A DNA stretch of 64,000 nucleotides from Diatrype stigma (taxonomy: Eukaryota > Ascomycota > Sordariomycetes > Xylariales > Diatrypaceae), in assembly GCA_022225965.2 (NCBI GenBank), contig JAKJXP020000028.1:248001-312000 (forward strand), written 5' to 3'. A program made the position numbers and the translations under genes. Positions within the stretch are counted from its first letter, which is position 1. Every line of letters begins with the position of its first letter. Positions 1-13,600 of the stretch are shown piece after piece. The notes below the pieces were generated by a model that worked only from the letters and a program-made list of their open reading frames with translations, did no database searches and was not told the DNA's origin.

Positions 1-2014
1 TTTCGACGCAATGCCATCCATTCCAAGCCTCACAACCCCTCAGCTTTGAACCGATATAGCCGAACCCCCCCCCTCCCCATCTTTGACATCCCAGCACCCC
101 TGCTTTGCTTTCTTGCTAGCATTCACGTTCGGTGCATGTAGTACATACAAGTACATCTGTAGATACTATATCCATATCGGCCATATCTGGCCGAAGTAGC
201 GGTCGGAAGCTGTCACGTGGATTGCGTGCATATACTCTCACCTTGATTGACTGACTGAGATGCCAGACGACAAGAGACCGGGTTTCTCTGTGTTGTCGGT
301 GAGGCCTTATGGCATCTAACTAAGCTGCCTATTTGCCTATCTATCTCGAACTCATTCCCCAAAATTCATGCGCAGTTCTTGGATCGCCCAATCCAATCTT
401 GCTGCCAGCTACCGCGCCTTCTGCGCACACGCTTGGCCTACATGATGTGTAGGTTGATCCGGAAAGAAGAGCGAGGTGGTGGTCATGCGAAATTCCTGTT
501 TATACCCGCCTGCCTACCTACCTGCCTACCTACCTGCCTACCTACCTGCCTACCTACCTCTATACCGACTTTATGTGCGAAGGTCGATAGGCATCTCACT
601 ATCTATATTCATCACGTAAAATAGCGCATGCGGAGTCCCGCTCGCATGGCGGACTACGCGCATAGGTAGTGGCCAGGTGCCTGTTCACTACCTGATCCAC
701 AACCCTACACACATATCGACCATGTAGGACACATAGTTTACCCAAGTAGCCCGGTGGGTAGACAGGCGATGTATGTAATATTAGTATCCGTGTGTAGTAG
801 AGGTGGGAGATATAGAGATGGATGAGATTGATACCCACTCCCCTCCCGTCCCGAACTCCGGAGCTCGGGTTGACTGGGTGCTCGTGCGGCGGTTCGGATC
901 GCAGGGCGTTTCCTCCTGCTGTTGTTGCTGCTGCTGCCGCTGCCCGTGCCGCTGCCGCTACCGCTGCCGGCGCCGGTAGTTCTGGACGCATACGGAAGCG
1001 ACATATAGATTACCTAGATGGCTTACATACTCAAGTAGGTACGCAGACACACACACATGCGCCCAGGCCATAGAAAAAGCAATTATTCATATACATAATA
1101 CCATTAGTAGCGAGACGATTCGCCAGAAATAGACAACTCGACTTTAACTAGCGTTTGCATTACATATGCGACGCTATGCTAGTCTAAGTTGTCCGTCTGC
1201 CAAAGAAATCAATCCGGATGGATCCTCCCTGCGGCCGGTCTCGCGGCCCATTGACGACATCCATGATCCATTGCCTACCCTTCCCCCCTAACTCTACTTA
1301 CCGACTAGTTATTAGTTCTGCTCTGGCTACCTAGTACCTACATAAGTAGACTCTAGAGATATAGGTAGGGCCGTAAGTAAGCTGTTGAGGGGTGGGTGGT
1401 TCAGCTATTAGTCGACTCCCTAGGTACCTAGAGCATTTTACAGCTGAGAACGCCGCATTTCGTCCGCATCTAAATACTACTATGTAGGCTAACTAACGAC
1501 CTTGACTCGAGCTGGGCTGAATTCGAGGCGAGTAGACTTTAGTAGTACAGGTGTATATGCTTGTGTGCCTGTGCTTGTGCTTGTGTGTGAGTGTCAGTGA
1601 GAGAGAGTGTGTGTATGTGTGTATGTGTGTGCGTGTGTGCCTGCGTGCTTCCCCTACCTACCGACATATTTAGTAGGAAATGGGAACCGGAACTCATTAG
1701 GTTGCCGATAGTTAAGCAAGTAGACGGGTGGTTAACTTGCTCCATGTTCACTGGCTGGTTGCTAACCATACCTACAACGCTCATGCATGAGCGTTTTTTC
1801 CCCCTCTCCAGTCTCTCGATGCATGAAAAATACGTTCGTACATACATGCAATATATAGTTGCCTACTCCACATCTAGCATCCAACATCCAACACCCAACA
1901 ACCAGAAAAATGCATTCATTCAAAGAAGCTCCACTGCCCAAACATCATTCACGTATCAGCCAGCTGGGAACCCATCGACATATTCCTTACTTACCACCCC
2001 AGCCAGCTTGCTGT

Positions 2015-2068
<54 letters not shown>

Positions 2069-2841
2069 GATGCCTACTGACGATGTAGATGATAGATGAT
2101 AGATGACATAAAGACTAGCAGCCGCCTGAAGCGCCCGCCCTCCAGGAGAGTCGGTCAGCCCGTACTGCTGGGAGATCCAGCCAGCACCGCGATTCAAACA
2201 GCTTTTAGAGCGAGTTCAACACTCACTACCTATGCAAGTAGGCATGTCAGTAAAGGTAACGAACTGCCTCCTCCTGCCTCATCGGCTGGTCGTGTGGGAT
2301 CCCGAAACGCGGGGCTGGCTGACTGACTGGCACCCCCTCCCCCCCTTTTCTCCCTCTGCAATGAGTGATTGGACGAACGAACAGCGGTGAGACAAGGACA
2401 GGGCCGAATCGCCAAAAGTCCAATGCCATTCGGCTAGCACATACATCACGATATCATGCGTTATGACCAACACCCATCCATTGCTGTATGCTTGCGCTCG
2501 TAAAGTAACTATTTGATTATGGATCGATCTTCCTGCTTCTGGTGTTACACGTGATTAAGTACATGAGATAGATACGCGCATAGCGCGCATCGTGCCCGAA
2601 TGAACGGCAAGGACGATGGACCTAGAGAAAGGGGGAGGACACGGTATCTCTCTTCTGCTGCTATGCCTCCTGGTTTGCAAGTTCTTTTGCGCAATTCCGA
2701 ACGCCCGCCAAGAAAACTCATTGTAGCACCCTGGATAACCCAAAAACAAGGACCAAATGCATTAGGTGACATCCTCGATAGCCCCCTTTTCGTACTGTCA
2801 CTACTTCGTAACCCTTTGACCACCTGTCCCTTCGTTCCCGC
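1..2841. other. Gene-free, microsatellite-rich DNA downstream of prp8
   Basis: No open frame here looks coding: all are short and made of simple sequence. Visible repeats are TACC/TGCC tracts near 508-560, a GT-rich tract near 1560-1640 and a pure CTG run at 2017-2067. TAGGTA/TACCTA words are scattered throughout. The last few hundred bases should hold the prp8 3' UTR, but no polyadenylation site could be fixed. Confidence 0.6.
2017..2067. repeat. (CTG)17 microsatellite
   Basis: Seventeen uninterrupted CTG triplets. They are read as poly-Leu, poly-Cys or poly-Ala in short open frames, none of which looks like a gene. Confidence 0.95.
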
Positions 2842-5800
2842 CTATGCGAAGTTGTCGCTTCTATCAACACCAATGTCCTCCAGCTCGGCAAAGTTCTGGA
2901 AGTGCAGCGGGCGGTGCTGATCACTGTAGAATGGTGTGGGTGTGTCTAGCTTGACGTGCACAGGCTTCTTCTCTAATCCAGCGAAGCTGCTGCCCATGAA
3001 ACTGTAGTTCCACTTGCCGTTGTCTGGCACGAGGAAGAAGCCCTTGTACCGAGGACTGAGTAGAAGCTTCCGCTTGATGCCCATGGTCGTCGTAAAGCCC
3101 TGGGGCTGGTCGCTGCCAATGTCCTTATTCTCGGCACCCCACTTATAGCCGTTTGGAGTCAGAGCCCAGGCAGACAACGAGACGGACCCGGGCGTGAAAG
3201 AAACGTCAACAGTAACCGTGTCGTAGTCTTTCAACTTTGGATGGGAGTCGAGCAAGCGAGCATGCTCTGTCACATCTGCTGCGGACATATATGGCAGCTC
3301 GTTTCCAGCCATGGTATGGATCACACCCAAAGGCTCCATGTCTCCAAGATACTCGTGTTGAGGCAACTGTTGGGGCAACTGGACATTGCGTAGCCCGCCG
3401 ATCTGAGGTACCATGACAATGCAACGGATTTCCTTGACTTGCTTGTTGTCAGGCGCGGAGACTCCGTACAGGTACCCTGCAACTTGGACACGGAGGTCGG
3501 CAATGGTGATGAACTTCTTGAGGACATTGTTTGGCATAACATAGGTAATGTCGTCGATATCGTTGTCGACTGACGAGACATATATGTTGTTGGACCGAGT
3601 CCGCAGGTTCGACGTTGCAATGGCCCGCGTCCTCCACTCGGTCTTTGATGCGAATGTCTGTTGCTCGAATTGCGACGTAGTTGTCACAATGATCTCTTCG
3701 CCGTGGACATTTTGAGTCTTGGTTGTGACAGCTGTGAGCTGCTGTTGCTCTTGCTGTTGCTTCTCTATCTCTGCGGCTTGTTGTCTTTGCATCGACGGTG
3801 CAGAAATCTCCATACCCAAGATAATATCTCGGACTTCGCTGCTCGTCAGACTGGCGACATTGACATTGTTCTTTTTTCCGTAATCATGGAGGATGAGATC
3901 GCGCAGTTGCGTTTCAACCTTGATCCAGTCCTCGTCCGATAGGGTTGGCCAAATATGATGTTGCTGTGTGATGACCGTCTTGTCGGGGCGGAGGATGAGC
4001 TTAGTTTTATCCGGGTTGACATGAAGAGCACGGAGAATGAGGACCAGACGAGAGAACGCAGTGTATGAAGAGATACTCTTAAGCCACTCATCATACAAGT
4101 TGAAGAGCACCATCTGAGGCTCAGTGGCACGCAGGATCATGTCTCCTAGTTTTTCAACCTTCATGGCGGCCTGGAAAGGGAGCTGCAGTTCTGAGGCGCG
4201 GATAGAGATATTCGGGAAATCCAGCAAGTGAACCTCGAGAGGATCTAGCAATCCCTTGCGAGTGACGATGAGTTCCTTCGGCTGCTCCTCAATAGGGAGT
4301 GACCTAATCAGAGCTGCAACTTCCTCAGCCGTCTTCCATTTGGCCAGCTGACCAAGACGTTTCTGGCCGGCCCAAACACTGGTGTGGATGATCTTCAAGA
4401 AAAGTTGTCCAGTCCGAGGGTTGAAGATGAAGATAGCGCCATTGATCGGTTTCGTAGTCAGATTACCCTCAAACGTCTTGTGAATGGTGACACGGTACAC
4501 GTTGGTGTCATCAATGAAGAGCTTCGTCTGGTTGCTGAATAGCTCTGAGTAGTTCTGCGAATTGAGGAATTCTTGGTTGCTCTCAGAAGCATATAGCTGA
4601 AGACCCTTACGGATACGTTCTCGGAGCACGTAAAGCGCAGGGTTGGCCTTCATGATCTTTGCCATGGCCTGCTGGACCAGGACTTTCAAGCCAGGGAAAT
4701 ATTGTCCATACGCGGAATAAAGGTTGTAGGCAAGATCAATGCCAATCATGAGACCAGTTGCCGATGGATAGATGCTCATGCTATCATTGGTGTAATCGAG
4801 ATACTTAGCCCTGGTGTATCGCTCGATGTCGTGCGAATCATAGTCACCATATCGGAGTTGGACATCCAACCAGAACTTGTTCGTAGTGGTCGGTTCGATT
4901 ACATCCTTGGTGTCGAACAGAAGTGAAGGGCGAGTTACATTCCACTTGTTGCTAGCGAACAGCAGAATATCCGCACAAGAGCTGTTCATCTTGTATGACT
5001 TTCGAGGATGGATGGTTTCCTTTTGCACTGTTTCAATACCGAGTGATTCGAGTTCTTGATCGAAAACCTGGCAAAGGTCCATGACTGTAATGTATTGGGT
5101 CAGTGGTTGCTCCTTTCAGACTGAGATGTGTTCAGCTTACCTATACTCTCATGGATCTTCTGCCACAAATGGGCTCGGAAGATTTGAATTAAAGAGATCT
5201 TCAGCGTGGGAATCTTGCCGTGCAAGAAGATACCCGTCAGATCAAGCTGCACCTGGAAACCAACGTAGACGTTGGCTCTGTTAATGGTTGGTGACCACCA
5301 CAAGGTGAACCGACGGTTGGGGATTTGGTTTAGACCGGATCTTTGGGCATTCGTCAGCTTCTTGAACTTCATGGATTCCTCGAAACCACTGTTGTGAAGC
5401 ACAAGATAGTCATGCCGCAGATAGAGCTGGTCTTTATCAACCCGGAAACCTGCCCACTCAGTAGCTTCCGATTCCAGGGCGATATCCTGGATCTCAAACC
5501 TGTGGACTTCAGGAATATTTTGTTCAACCGCCTGCTTTTGTGACCTGAAAAGTAGATATTGACTTCTCTCTCCAGAGTCAAGAGCTGCAAAATCGGCGGC
5601 TGTTATCTCAATAGTATCGTAGTGTTCAGTTGAGACATCCCGAGCTTCTATTGCCGTGTGCTCGACACCACTCTTCTCCCTATGAAGGACTAGGATGTGG
5701 TTAGGTGTGACAACAAGATCTTCCTTGTCGCCCCCCATCTTGATGCGATAGAGATAGTCTTTCCCGCTGACTATGTTGAAAGCGCGCCGAGGCCCTCCGT

Positions 5801-8800
5801 CGGGACCCAGGAGTAGATCACCCTCCACAACATCCTCGACAGCTACCTGAGTGTGATCGTATCGCAGCAGCATTGTTCCCTTAGCAAGACATGCTTTCTC
5901 CCAGAAAAGTCCTTCCCAAGAGGGGAATCCCGTTGCCTTGAATAGCGTGTGTTCGAGGATCGTCTCCACACCACCAAGGGCTTGGATGACGTCGGTACGG
6001 TAGGCGTTGAGGTTCCATAGTTTACCGTCGTGGCGTTGACTTGTCCACCAGAAGGGGTTGCTCTTCATGAGCTGGTAGATCTTGAACTCACTTCGTGTCC
6101 GGAAGCCCTTGTCGAAGCTAAGCGTACTCCTATCCTTCTGGAAAAGTGTGTTAATACGAGGCAAACCACGGTCCCAGCTGTCTTCCAGGTCTTCCAGAGT
6201 AAGTCGTCGGTTCTGCTGGTTAGCTTCTAAGCGCTTCTGTGAGTACTCTGTCCAGACTCTTTGCGAATCGATGAACTCAGATTCCCAAGGAACGATGTAT
6301 CTGAAGATGTTCGGAATGAGCGTTTCTTCGTCATGAGTCATACCAGCCCGGTAGTGCGTCACTCCCGTATCCGTCTGTTTCGACCACCTCTTGTCACTCG
6401 CAGGAATCAGAATATGTGAACCAGAGATCATACCCAGGCCACCAAGTTCTTTCGGGGTATAGAACACCGCCGGAGGAAAACGAGACGGCATCTTTGAGTT
6501 CAGCCCTATCTTCACTCGGGTCTGAATCTTGGTTTCGCATTTCACGATGGTATCTAGCAAGTTGACAGTAGACACTGCCGCCTCGCGGTAATAAGTGAAG
6601 AGAGCAATGAGGGCCGTGTTCCACTTGTTGGCGATCTTGGTGAAAGTGGTCGATCCAGAAGACATGAGAATTTGGCGGATCCTGTTGTTGAACTTTTGAA
6701 TATCTTCCTCGGTAACCTGTAGGAAGGCATGCGCTGTTCTTTCCTTGGTCGTGTTGTCCACCAGTGACCAAACACTATCCTTGATCGGGAACTCATCATT
6801 CTGATTCCTAATTTTCGGAAGGACACGGACCTCGAAACCACACATCGAGTATAGCAGGTTCGGGTTGTCGCGACTGTAGACGCTTGCGAATGTATCATCC
6901 CATTCAATTGTGGTGACAGATCGAGGTAGTCGATTCTTCAAGTCCCAAAACACAGCCCGTCCCAGGTTCACATCGTGCCTCATAAGCCGCATCCGGGAGT
7001 CTCTTGGCCAGCATTTCTTGCTCTTGTAACCGATGACATTCTCAAAGTTAGGGTCAGGCTGCTCGGTCAAGAATCGCTGGATGAGATCACGAGATTCTTC
7101 AGCAGTGAACCGTAGGAAGACCCATATTCTGTCAATGTATCTTGTGTATAGACGAATAGGGTGCTTGGTCTCAGTCTCACGATCGCGGAACTGAAGGAAG
7201 TCATTCGGGCTTTGAGGCGGACCGGCAATCTCACTAGCTCGGTTCAATCCAAGAAGTAGAAGGTCCAACACAAGGCCGTAGTATTGGAAGACAAAGCCTG
7301 AAAACTGGAGTCCACGGATCATACCATAGCTGTTGACATGGTTCATGTCCTTGTAGGTGAGCTGTACATTGTTCTTGGCACTGATATAATCGGCCAAGTT
7401 GTGATCCATAATCAACCTAAGCAGCCGGTTCAACAGAGTAAGATCAATCTTTTCGTACACCTTAGAAAGCTCAGTCTCGATCATGACGTTGCACTCGCCG
7501 TCAGCGGTTTCCCAAACCCTATCGAGGTTGTTGATACCTTGCGCCCATTTGTACACGAGCAAAGGCGGCACCTCAGAGTCGGAAGGCTTGATCCAGTTCG
7601 GGAAAAGATGTCGTTGATCTGCTTGATACCACAGGTACTGGTCTAGGTAGGCATCACTGATTTTCTCGATGGGCTCAATATCGTAGACGGGATTTATGGT
7701 GCTGTAGTTATCGTTCATGTCAATCTGCACCTCTTTGAAGGCACGCTGCGTAAGCAGGAACCGCTTGATCCGTTCGAGTGTGGTTCCAGGACTATCATAA
7801 GCCTGTTCGATCAGAGCTAACTCTTCTCTTTGGCTCTGATTCAAGCGACCTTTGACCGAGTATGCCTCTCGAAGCCGCTCAAGGGCAAGAATTAGGATCT
7901 TGGTGTCATGTTTGTACGAAACACTGGGGAAAGGGATCGGGGTGAACTTCCGGCTTTCTAGCCAGTGAACTGTCGTCGTATAGATCGCCACGGCCTCTTC
8001 GGACGATACGTATGGCCCATCCTTCATGTAGTTATGTTGTCTTTCTTGCTCCGCTTTGAGCCAAAGACGGGTCAGTCTGCCTACGTTCTTCTTGGCAACT
8101 GTCTTGTCCACAGTCGCCCCTCTTCGGATTCGCTCTCGATTGTAGTGAGCAACTGAGATCCACCAGTCTGCCTTGGACTTCACGTATCGCAAGATGATAT
8201 TCTCAATGGGCGCAGGCAGGCCCGGAACTTTCCACGGAATGTTACTCTTCCAACACCTCCAGGCTTCAGACAGATGCTGAAGCACCGTGTTCACCTTATT
8301 CTGTTTGATCCCCTCAGGCATCATATCCATGAGATCTGACATGACAGAAGCTCGCAACTCGAGGTCGAAATGGGACTCGACACGTTGTTTTGTGACGGTC
8401 TTCGCTACTCCCTTGCTATGCCGACCCTCGAATTGACGCGAGAGCAAGTTTCCAAGCCATCGCTCGAGAAGTGGGATGATTCCTCTCATGAAGAAGAGCC
8501 ATACTCGCCAAGCCGGGGCCCAGAAACCACAGCCGGGACCCTTACCAACAGGCCCACTATTGAACCGGTAGTAGATGAGATGTTTCAAATCTTTGCACGA
8601 CCGAATCTGGTGCATAAGCTTATATTTGTAACGGTACATACCAGTGAGCTGACCAACGTGGTTGAAAGCATAGAGAATGCCATCTGCCAGTTGAAACGCA
8701 TCGATATTACCTAGCCGGTATTGTACTTGGGCGTCAACAATGAGCTTGGTAAGACGCAAGATTTCTCGCATCAGATGGAAGGCGTTTCCGAAGCGTGATT

Positions 8801-10520
8801 TTTTCCGTTCTTTCGTTGTTAGGGTCTTGACTGGTTTCAAGTTGAAGTTGTAATCGAGATGAAGGTAGGTCAAGTTCTTTCTGTGAATGAGGAGGTTCAA
8901 CATATTGAATCCCTGTCGGCAAACTTGAAGACCAGCTTCCACCCAGTCAATGGTTGTCTGTTGGAAGAACTTCGTTTGCTTGAGGGTCCTCAAGAGGTTT
9001 TGCCTGTTGATCGCCTTCGGTGGCTTCTTGTGAAGTTCGTTCAAGACATACGTCTTGAGTAGCTTTTGATACGATACTCGGACTTTGACGGGCTGCTTCG
9101 GGGGACAATGTTCAAGATACCACTGCTTAACTAGAGGAACATCTTGTGCTCGAGCCATTCGACCAGATCGACGGTCGAAGGGGAACGGAGCCCACCACAG
9201 CGCAATGGCGGAAGACGTGTCTTCATTGTACAGCTCTTCATCGGCCAAAAATGGCTCAACATCCGCTGGTAATTCAAAGGCATCGTCCTCCAACTCTTCA
9301 ATATTACCTGGGCCAAATATCTCATCCTCATGGGAAACCGACAGGTTTTTGGGAGCTACTGACCTCGACGAAATCGGGTTGATGGTGGGATCAAAGTGGA
9401 ACGCAGGCATATTCGGGTCGTCAGACTTGGTATAGACGATTTGGGGATGCGAGTACCAGTTCAACTGCACACTCCGAGGAAGTGAGTTGTAGAGGTACGG
9501 GTAAGCAACGCGCGACTCAGTGCGGATAGGAGCACGGAAGATGATTCTGTCGATGGCGTTGAATTCCCCGAAGTCTTCGTCGTTAGGATCAATGTCCTTG
9601 TAAAGGGGTTCGAAGCGAGGTCCTCCAGGCAAGGCAACATTGAGCGCCTTTGCAGTCAAAAGACTCTTCAAATCAAACAGATGGAAATAATTCGGGTCGA
9701 CTACCTCGCTCAATAAAGGTCGGCTCAGTCGATGAAGTGTTGCCATTTGCTGCAGCGTGAGATTCCACGACTTATAGCTCGGCCCGTTGACATGTTCGGT
9801 GTCGGACAGCGGTCGATGTTCATAGAACCATTCGTAGACAGCTGCATCTTCCTCCTCGTCAAGTTCCATCTGAATAGGCTCGAGTGGCTCGACATCTTCG
9901 ATGTTCTCAGACCAGGACAGAGGCGGCTCTTCATCGTCGAATGGTGGGAATCGCATCCTCTTGAACAACCTTCGATCGCTCTTCTCCTTGCGCATTGTCA
10001 ACCACATCGTCGCCCACTGAGCATGGAAGACCGGCGGGATCACTCGTGGGATCTCGTTGACGAGCGTCAGACAACCGTTGACGTGATAGAGAACTTTGAC
10101 CTCTCTCGCAGACTCCCAGGGCATCGGCATGTTCTCAAGAAGCTTCATTACAGCATGCGGCATGAACTTCAGAGCACCCAGGTAGCTCCGCTTGTCGCTT
10201 GTATACTTTTTCTGGGAGACATCGCCAATATCCTTCACGATCTTGCGCAGATGCTCCGGCGGCATGTCTGCCTTCTGCGTCTCAACAAAACCAGCCTTTC
10301 GCTTTTCGCCGAAGCGATTGCGCTGATTCCGAAGCCATTCTTTCTTCTTCTGCGCAAACTTTGCAATTTGAGGATCAGTCGGAGGACGGTATCCCGGGGG
10401 CGGGGGAGCTGGAGCTCCAGGAGGTGGTGGTAGATAATCGGAGGGAGGGCCGGGAGGGGGAGGTGGCGGCGGCGGAGGTCCCCATCCCGGAGGGGGAGGA
10501 GGGGGTGGGAAGGACGACAT
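2842..10520 (-). CDS. prp8: Pre-mRNA-processing-splicing factor Prp8 with embedded intein
   Basis: Prp8 is the U5 snRNP scaffold at the catalytic heart of the spliceosome. Two exons: 10520-5141 and 5084-2842. The intron (5085-5140) has GTAAGC, a CACTGAC branch site and CAG, and splices to give [12 protein letters not shown], the conserved sequence at that point. The 2540-aa product (2373 aa without the intein) matches the usual Prp8 size of about 2350. Seen in order: a Pro-rich N-terminus starting [10 protein letters not shown], the N-terminal and central Prp8 blocks, the RNase H-like region, and a C-terminal JAB/MPN-like domain near [13 protein letters not shown] chose the ATG at 10520 because the only upstream in-frame candidate, at 10532, is TTG. 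It is divergent from the eL34 gene across about 750 bp. Confidence 0.97.
5391..5891 (-). other. Prp8 mini-intein (167 aa, no homing endonuclease)
   Basis: In-frame protein intron at precursor residues 1544-1710, splitting the invariant Prp8 stretch FWEKA / SGFEESMKF. It has Cys at position 1 (CLAKGT), a block B TPNH motif near residue 62, and a C-terminal DYLVLHN with penultimate His and final Asn, followed by extein Ser. All residues needed for self-splicing are visible. At 167 aa it is a splicing-only intein like other fungal PRP8 mini-inteins. No LAGLIDADG motif is present. Host function requires its removal, so it is expected to be active. Confidence 0.95.
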
Positions 10521-11266
10521 CTTCAAGACCAACGAATACTAAATCCGATGACGATGCCGGATTGTTTCAAGATATCCCGAGGTCGCTTTCGCGCGCCGCG
10601 ATAAAACGCGGTTGAGATCGCGGAAGCCGAGCGCAATTAGACGCGTTGAATTAGTTACAGGTTCACCAAGGGAGTTATACAAGTGGACCTGATGAGAGGT
10701 CAATGATGGGACCTAAAGGCGATGACCGCATTGGATGATGTTTGTAGAGGTTGATGATGTCTCAAGATTCGCCTCGTCTTTCCATCACTGCCTTGAGATT
10801 TTCCCAAGGCAAAGGAAGGAAGGTCCCGCCCAGCCGCTACATGGATAGGCGCTAACGCCGATGTGGCTAGCATGCACGTGATTCAAGCAATGAAGTCAGC
10901 CATCTGGCCAAAGTGCGCGACAGTTGGCAAGTGTATGTGGGCTTGCAGGTGTCCCGGTGGCTGAGGGCATTGTGGCGGCAGTCTCACGTGACTATGTAGA
11001 CTGTGCCCAGGTGGTTCACTGCTCCCGTCATTTGAGGTTGTGGCGGGTTGATTACATAACAGCACCCAGCCTGATAAGCCGCTTCGATAATCTTTAAGGT
11101 GGGGCTTTGAATCACTTCAATCACTGATTGGTTAGCCAAGCGGGCACCTCTCACACACAAACCGCCTAACACTTCGCAATTTTTACTACAACAAAATATT
11201 CTTCCATCTCCAAGAAGAACAGAAGTTGTTAGACGTCAACCAGCGATTCCAGCAATCACCGTCAAA
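10521..11266. promoter_or_regulatory. Shared prp8 / eL34 divergent promoter region
   Basis: This 746-bp gap separates two divergent start codons and holds no coding frame of note. The eL34 ATG has a good fungal context (GTCAAAATGGCC). The last 100 bp before it are CT/CA-rich, as is common for ribosomal protein genes. No specific factor site was identified. Confidence 0.55.
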
Positions 11267-12006
11267 ATGGCCAACACCAGAGTCACCTACCGTCGTCGCA
11301 ACCCGTATGTCTTCCTCCATTCAAACGCCCGCCCTAAAGAGACTTGCTCTCTGCAGTCTGCGCAAAGTGTCGCCGATCGAGGAGGGTGAAATGCTGATGG
11401 GATCGTAATACAGGTACAACACGACTTCCAACTCGACCCGGATCGTCAAGACCCCCGGTGGTGAGCTGCGAACCCTGCACCTCAAGAAGCGAGGAACTGC
11501 CCCGAAATGCGGTGACTGCGGCATCAAGCTCCCTGGCGTAAGTAAACATCATTTTCTCACAACACGATCACGGTGGTATCACATGGGGGGGATGTCGCTC
11601 GACCTTCTGAAGCATCAATTCAATGGGCTGGATAAATGCACTCGACTTCCAAGGCACGAATGGTCGTTCTCAAACCAGTATTTCAATACAGGGGACGGGC
11701 GTTTGACCATGGGACAAGCATATGGCTCAACTATTTGCGGCCCTTTCAAGGACCACTCGTCTCCTACTTAGCATCACACCTGGACCGCAGCATCAACTAA
11801 TTGCTAACGTTATTCTCGGATAGATCCCTGCCCTGCGACCCCGCGAGTACTCCCAGATCTCCAAGCCCAAGAAGACAGTCCAGCGAGCGTACGGTGGTTC
11901 GAGATGCGGTAACTGCGTGCGCGACCGCATTGTGCGCGCCTTCCTGATTGAGGAGCAGAAGATCGTCAAGAAGGTGCTGAAGGAGCAGGAGGGCAAGAAG
12001 AAATAA
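11267..12006 (+). CDS. rpl34: 60S ribosomal protein eL34
   Basis: Structural protein of the large cytosolic ribosomal subunit. Three exons: 11267-11304, 11414-11537 and 11824-12006, with GTATGT and GTAAGT donors. The spliced product is 114 aa, starts [19 protein letters not shown] and ends QEGKKK. It has the family's paired Cys motifs (CGDCG near residue 46 and CGNC near 85), a zinc-ribbon-like arrangement, and the [16 protein letters not shown] stretch. The first intron lies very early and the second is 286 bp, a layout common in fungal ribosomal protein genes. Length and sequence fit the family closely. Confidence 0.96.
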
Positions 12007-12826
12007 ACAGGTTAATGACACGGGGGATGGAATGGTTCGACCGTCATTGCTTTGGTGTTCTTCGGGGTCAGGTCTACATGAGCAGGCAAACGGCTACTGA
12101 GAAGCTGTTATTCATTTTAGGGCCTTTTCTCATGGTCTAGATGATCGGAATGGTATACGACATCAAGGGACAATTTCACGTGTTACGCGTCTACTGGATC
12201 TACACAGTGACATGTTACTGCGCTTTCTTGGCAGTCTTCATAACCTCGTGATTCGTTCTAATTAAGTAGTTATAGCCTATGGGTGGCGATATCGTGGACA
12301 ATTCTCTATGCCATGATGCTCATATCAGCTACTTCAAGGCTTTGGCTACGATCCAAATATAATCATCGTCCATCAAAGATGGCGGGGTTCAATGACTTCC
12401 TCATTGTGATGATTGTACCGAGTTGCAAATTTTGGCTGTAGCGAAGCATTGTAACCAAGAACCCCAAAGGGATGCTGTTCTGGTTAATTATTGGCGGTTT
12501 GTTAAATACGGGTTGAAAGTGATAGATTCAGCTAAGGATACCTAAATCTTGGTATCAAATAGGCGCATCTTGTTGTACCTCCGCTATCCAATGCAGTTGT
12601 CCTACATCCCTCCCTCATCGGAGCGGAAGCAATTTAGTGCAAGGCCGAGATTTCCCCAGGTGATGACGTTAAATCCACATTTGGCTTGAGCTTCGATCTC
12701 CGCAAACTGGGCATCCAGTAGCCAATATTTCTTCGTACATAGTTCATCCCAAAGTGCCGGACTGTTACCCCAAACACAATGATCCCGAGTTCTGCCATAT
12801 AAATACAATACTCCACTGCCGCCGCT
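12007..12826. other. Intergenic: eL34 3' end to the next gene
   Basis: AT-rich, with no supported gene. A minus-strand open frame at 12602-12984 overlaps the antisense of the next gene's first exon and is not believed. Confidence 0.5.
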
Positions 12827-13600
12827 ATGGCTTCCTCGATGCGAATTGGTCGGGTTATGAGGCCGGCAGCTTCCGCTCTGCACCAAGGGACCAAATCTGC
12901 AGGCTTACGACCGCTATGCTCGACCATGGAATTATCAAGGACCACCGCGACGTCGGGATCTTGCCGCCTTGGATCAATCGCCATTGCGCCTTTTCACGCC
13001 ACCTGCCGGCTTAGAGAGAATGAAGGTGAACGAGTACCCACCACCGACTTTAGCAAGTTAGATGTGCTTGGGAACGTGCCCGTCCCATCCAACTCGGTCG
13101 ACATCTGCATGTGGAATGGCTTCCAGTTCAACAGCGGCGCAAAGATTGCAGATGGCTCGGGCGCCATCGTAGTTGGCGGCGAGGCGTTCACCTGGCGCCC
13201 CTGGGCCGCCCGCGGCGGCGAGAAGCGGCTCCTGAACCAGAAAGGGCAGTGGGATGTGCCGAACGAGACTTTGGGCCTATTCGAGCTGCTCTGGCCGCGA
13301 CCGGGTATGTGCGATCCATACTGCTTGCTGTAGCTATGCAGTTTCTGAACATATGGCGGGTTCCTGCTTTACTAAGTCACGTCGAGTGCAGATATGTTAA
13401 TCTTAGGCCTCGGGCCTAGCATACGCCCAATCAGCCCTCAGCTGCGGAAGTACATCGGCAGCCTGGGCATGAGGGTCGAGATCCTCGACACGCGCAATGC
13501 CGCGTCGCAGTTCAATCTCCTAGCTACGGAACGAGGAATCAACGAGATTGCGGCAGCCTTGATACCAATCGGCTGGAAGGAGGGTGTTGGTGCGAACTGA
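12827..13600 (+). CDS. NDUFAF3 / Mth938-like mitochondrial complex I assembly factor
   Basis: Family members (DUF498, Mth938 fold) help assemble the membrane arm of respiratory complex I in mitochondria. Two exons, 12827-13304 and 13392-13600, joined across a GTATGT..CAG intron of 87 bp, giving 228 aa. The first 70 residues are Arg/Ser/Ala-rich with few acidic residues (MASSMRIGRVMRPAAS...), as expected of a mitochondrial presequence. The Mth938 domain follows: WNGFQFNSGA, the VGGEAFTWRP strand, LFELLWPRPDMLILGLG across the splice junction, then RVEILDTRNAASQFNLL and a closing AAALIPIGW. The LxLGxG and DTxNAxxxFN patterns are family hallmarks. The presequence start is inferred. Confidence 0.85.

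Noticed and set aside
1591..2088. 165-aa frame ending in poly-Leu
   Set aside because: Built from GT and CTG microsatellites.
9732..10433. 233-aa plus-strand frame
   Set aside because: Antisense of the prp8 5' coding region. Prp8 homology fixes the minus strand.
12602..12984. Minus-strand frames of 94 and 116 aa
   Set aside because: They overlap the 5' exon of the NDUFAF3-like gene in antisense and have no recognisable features.
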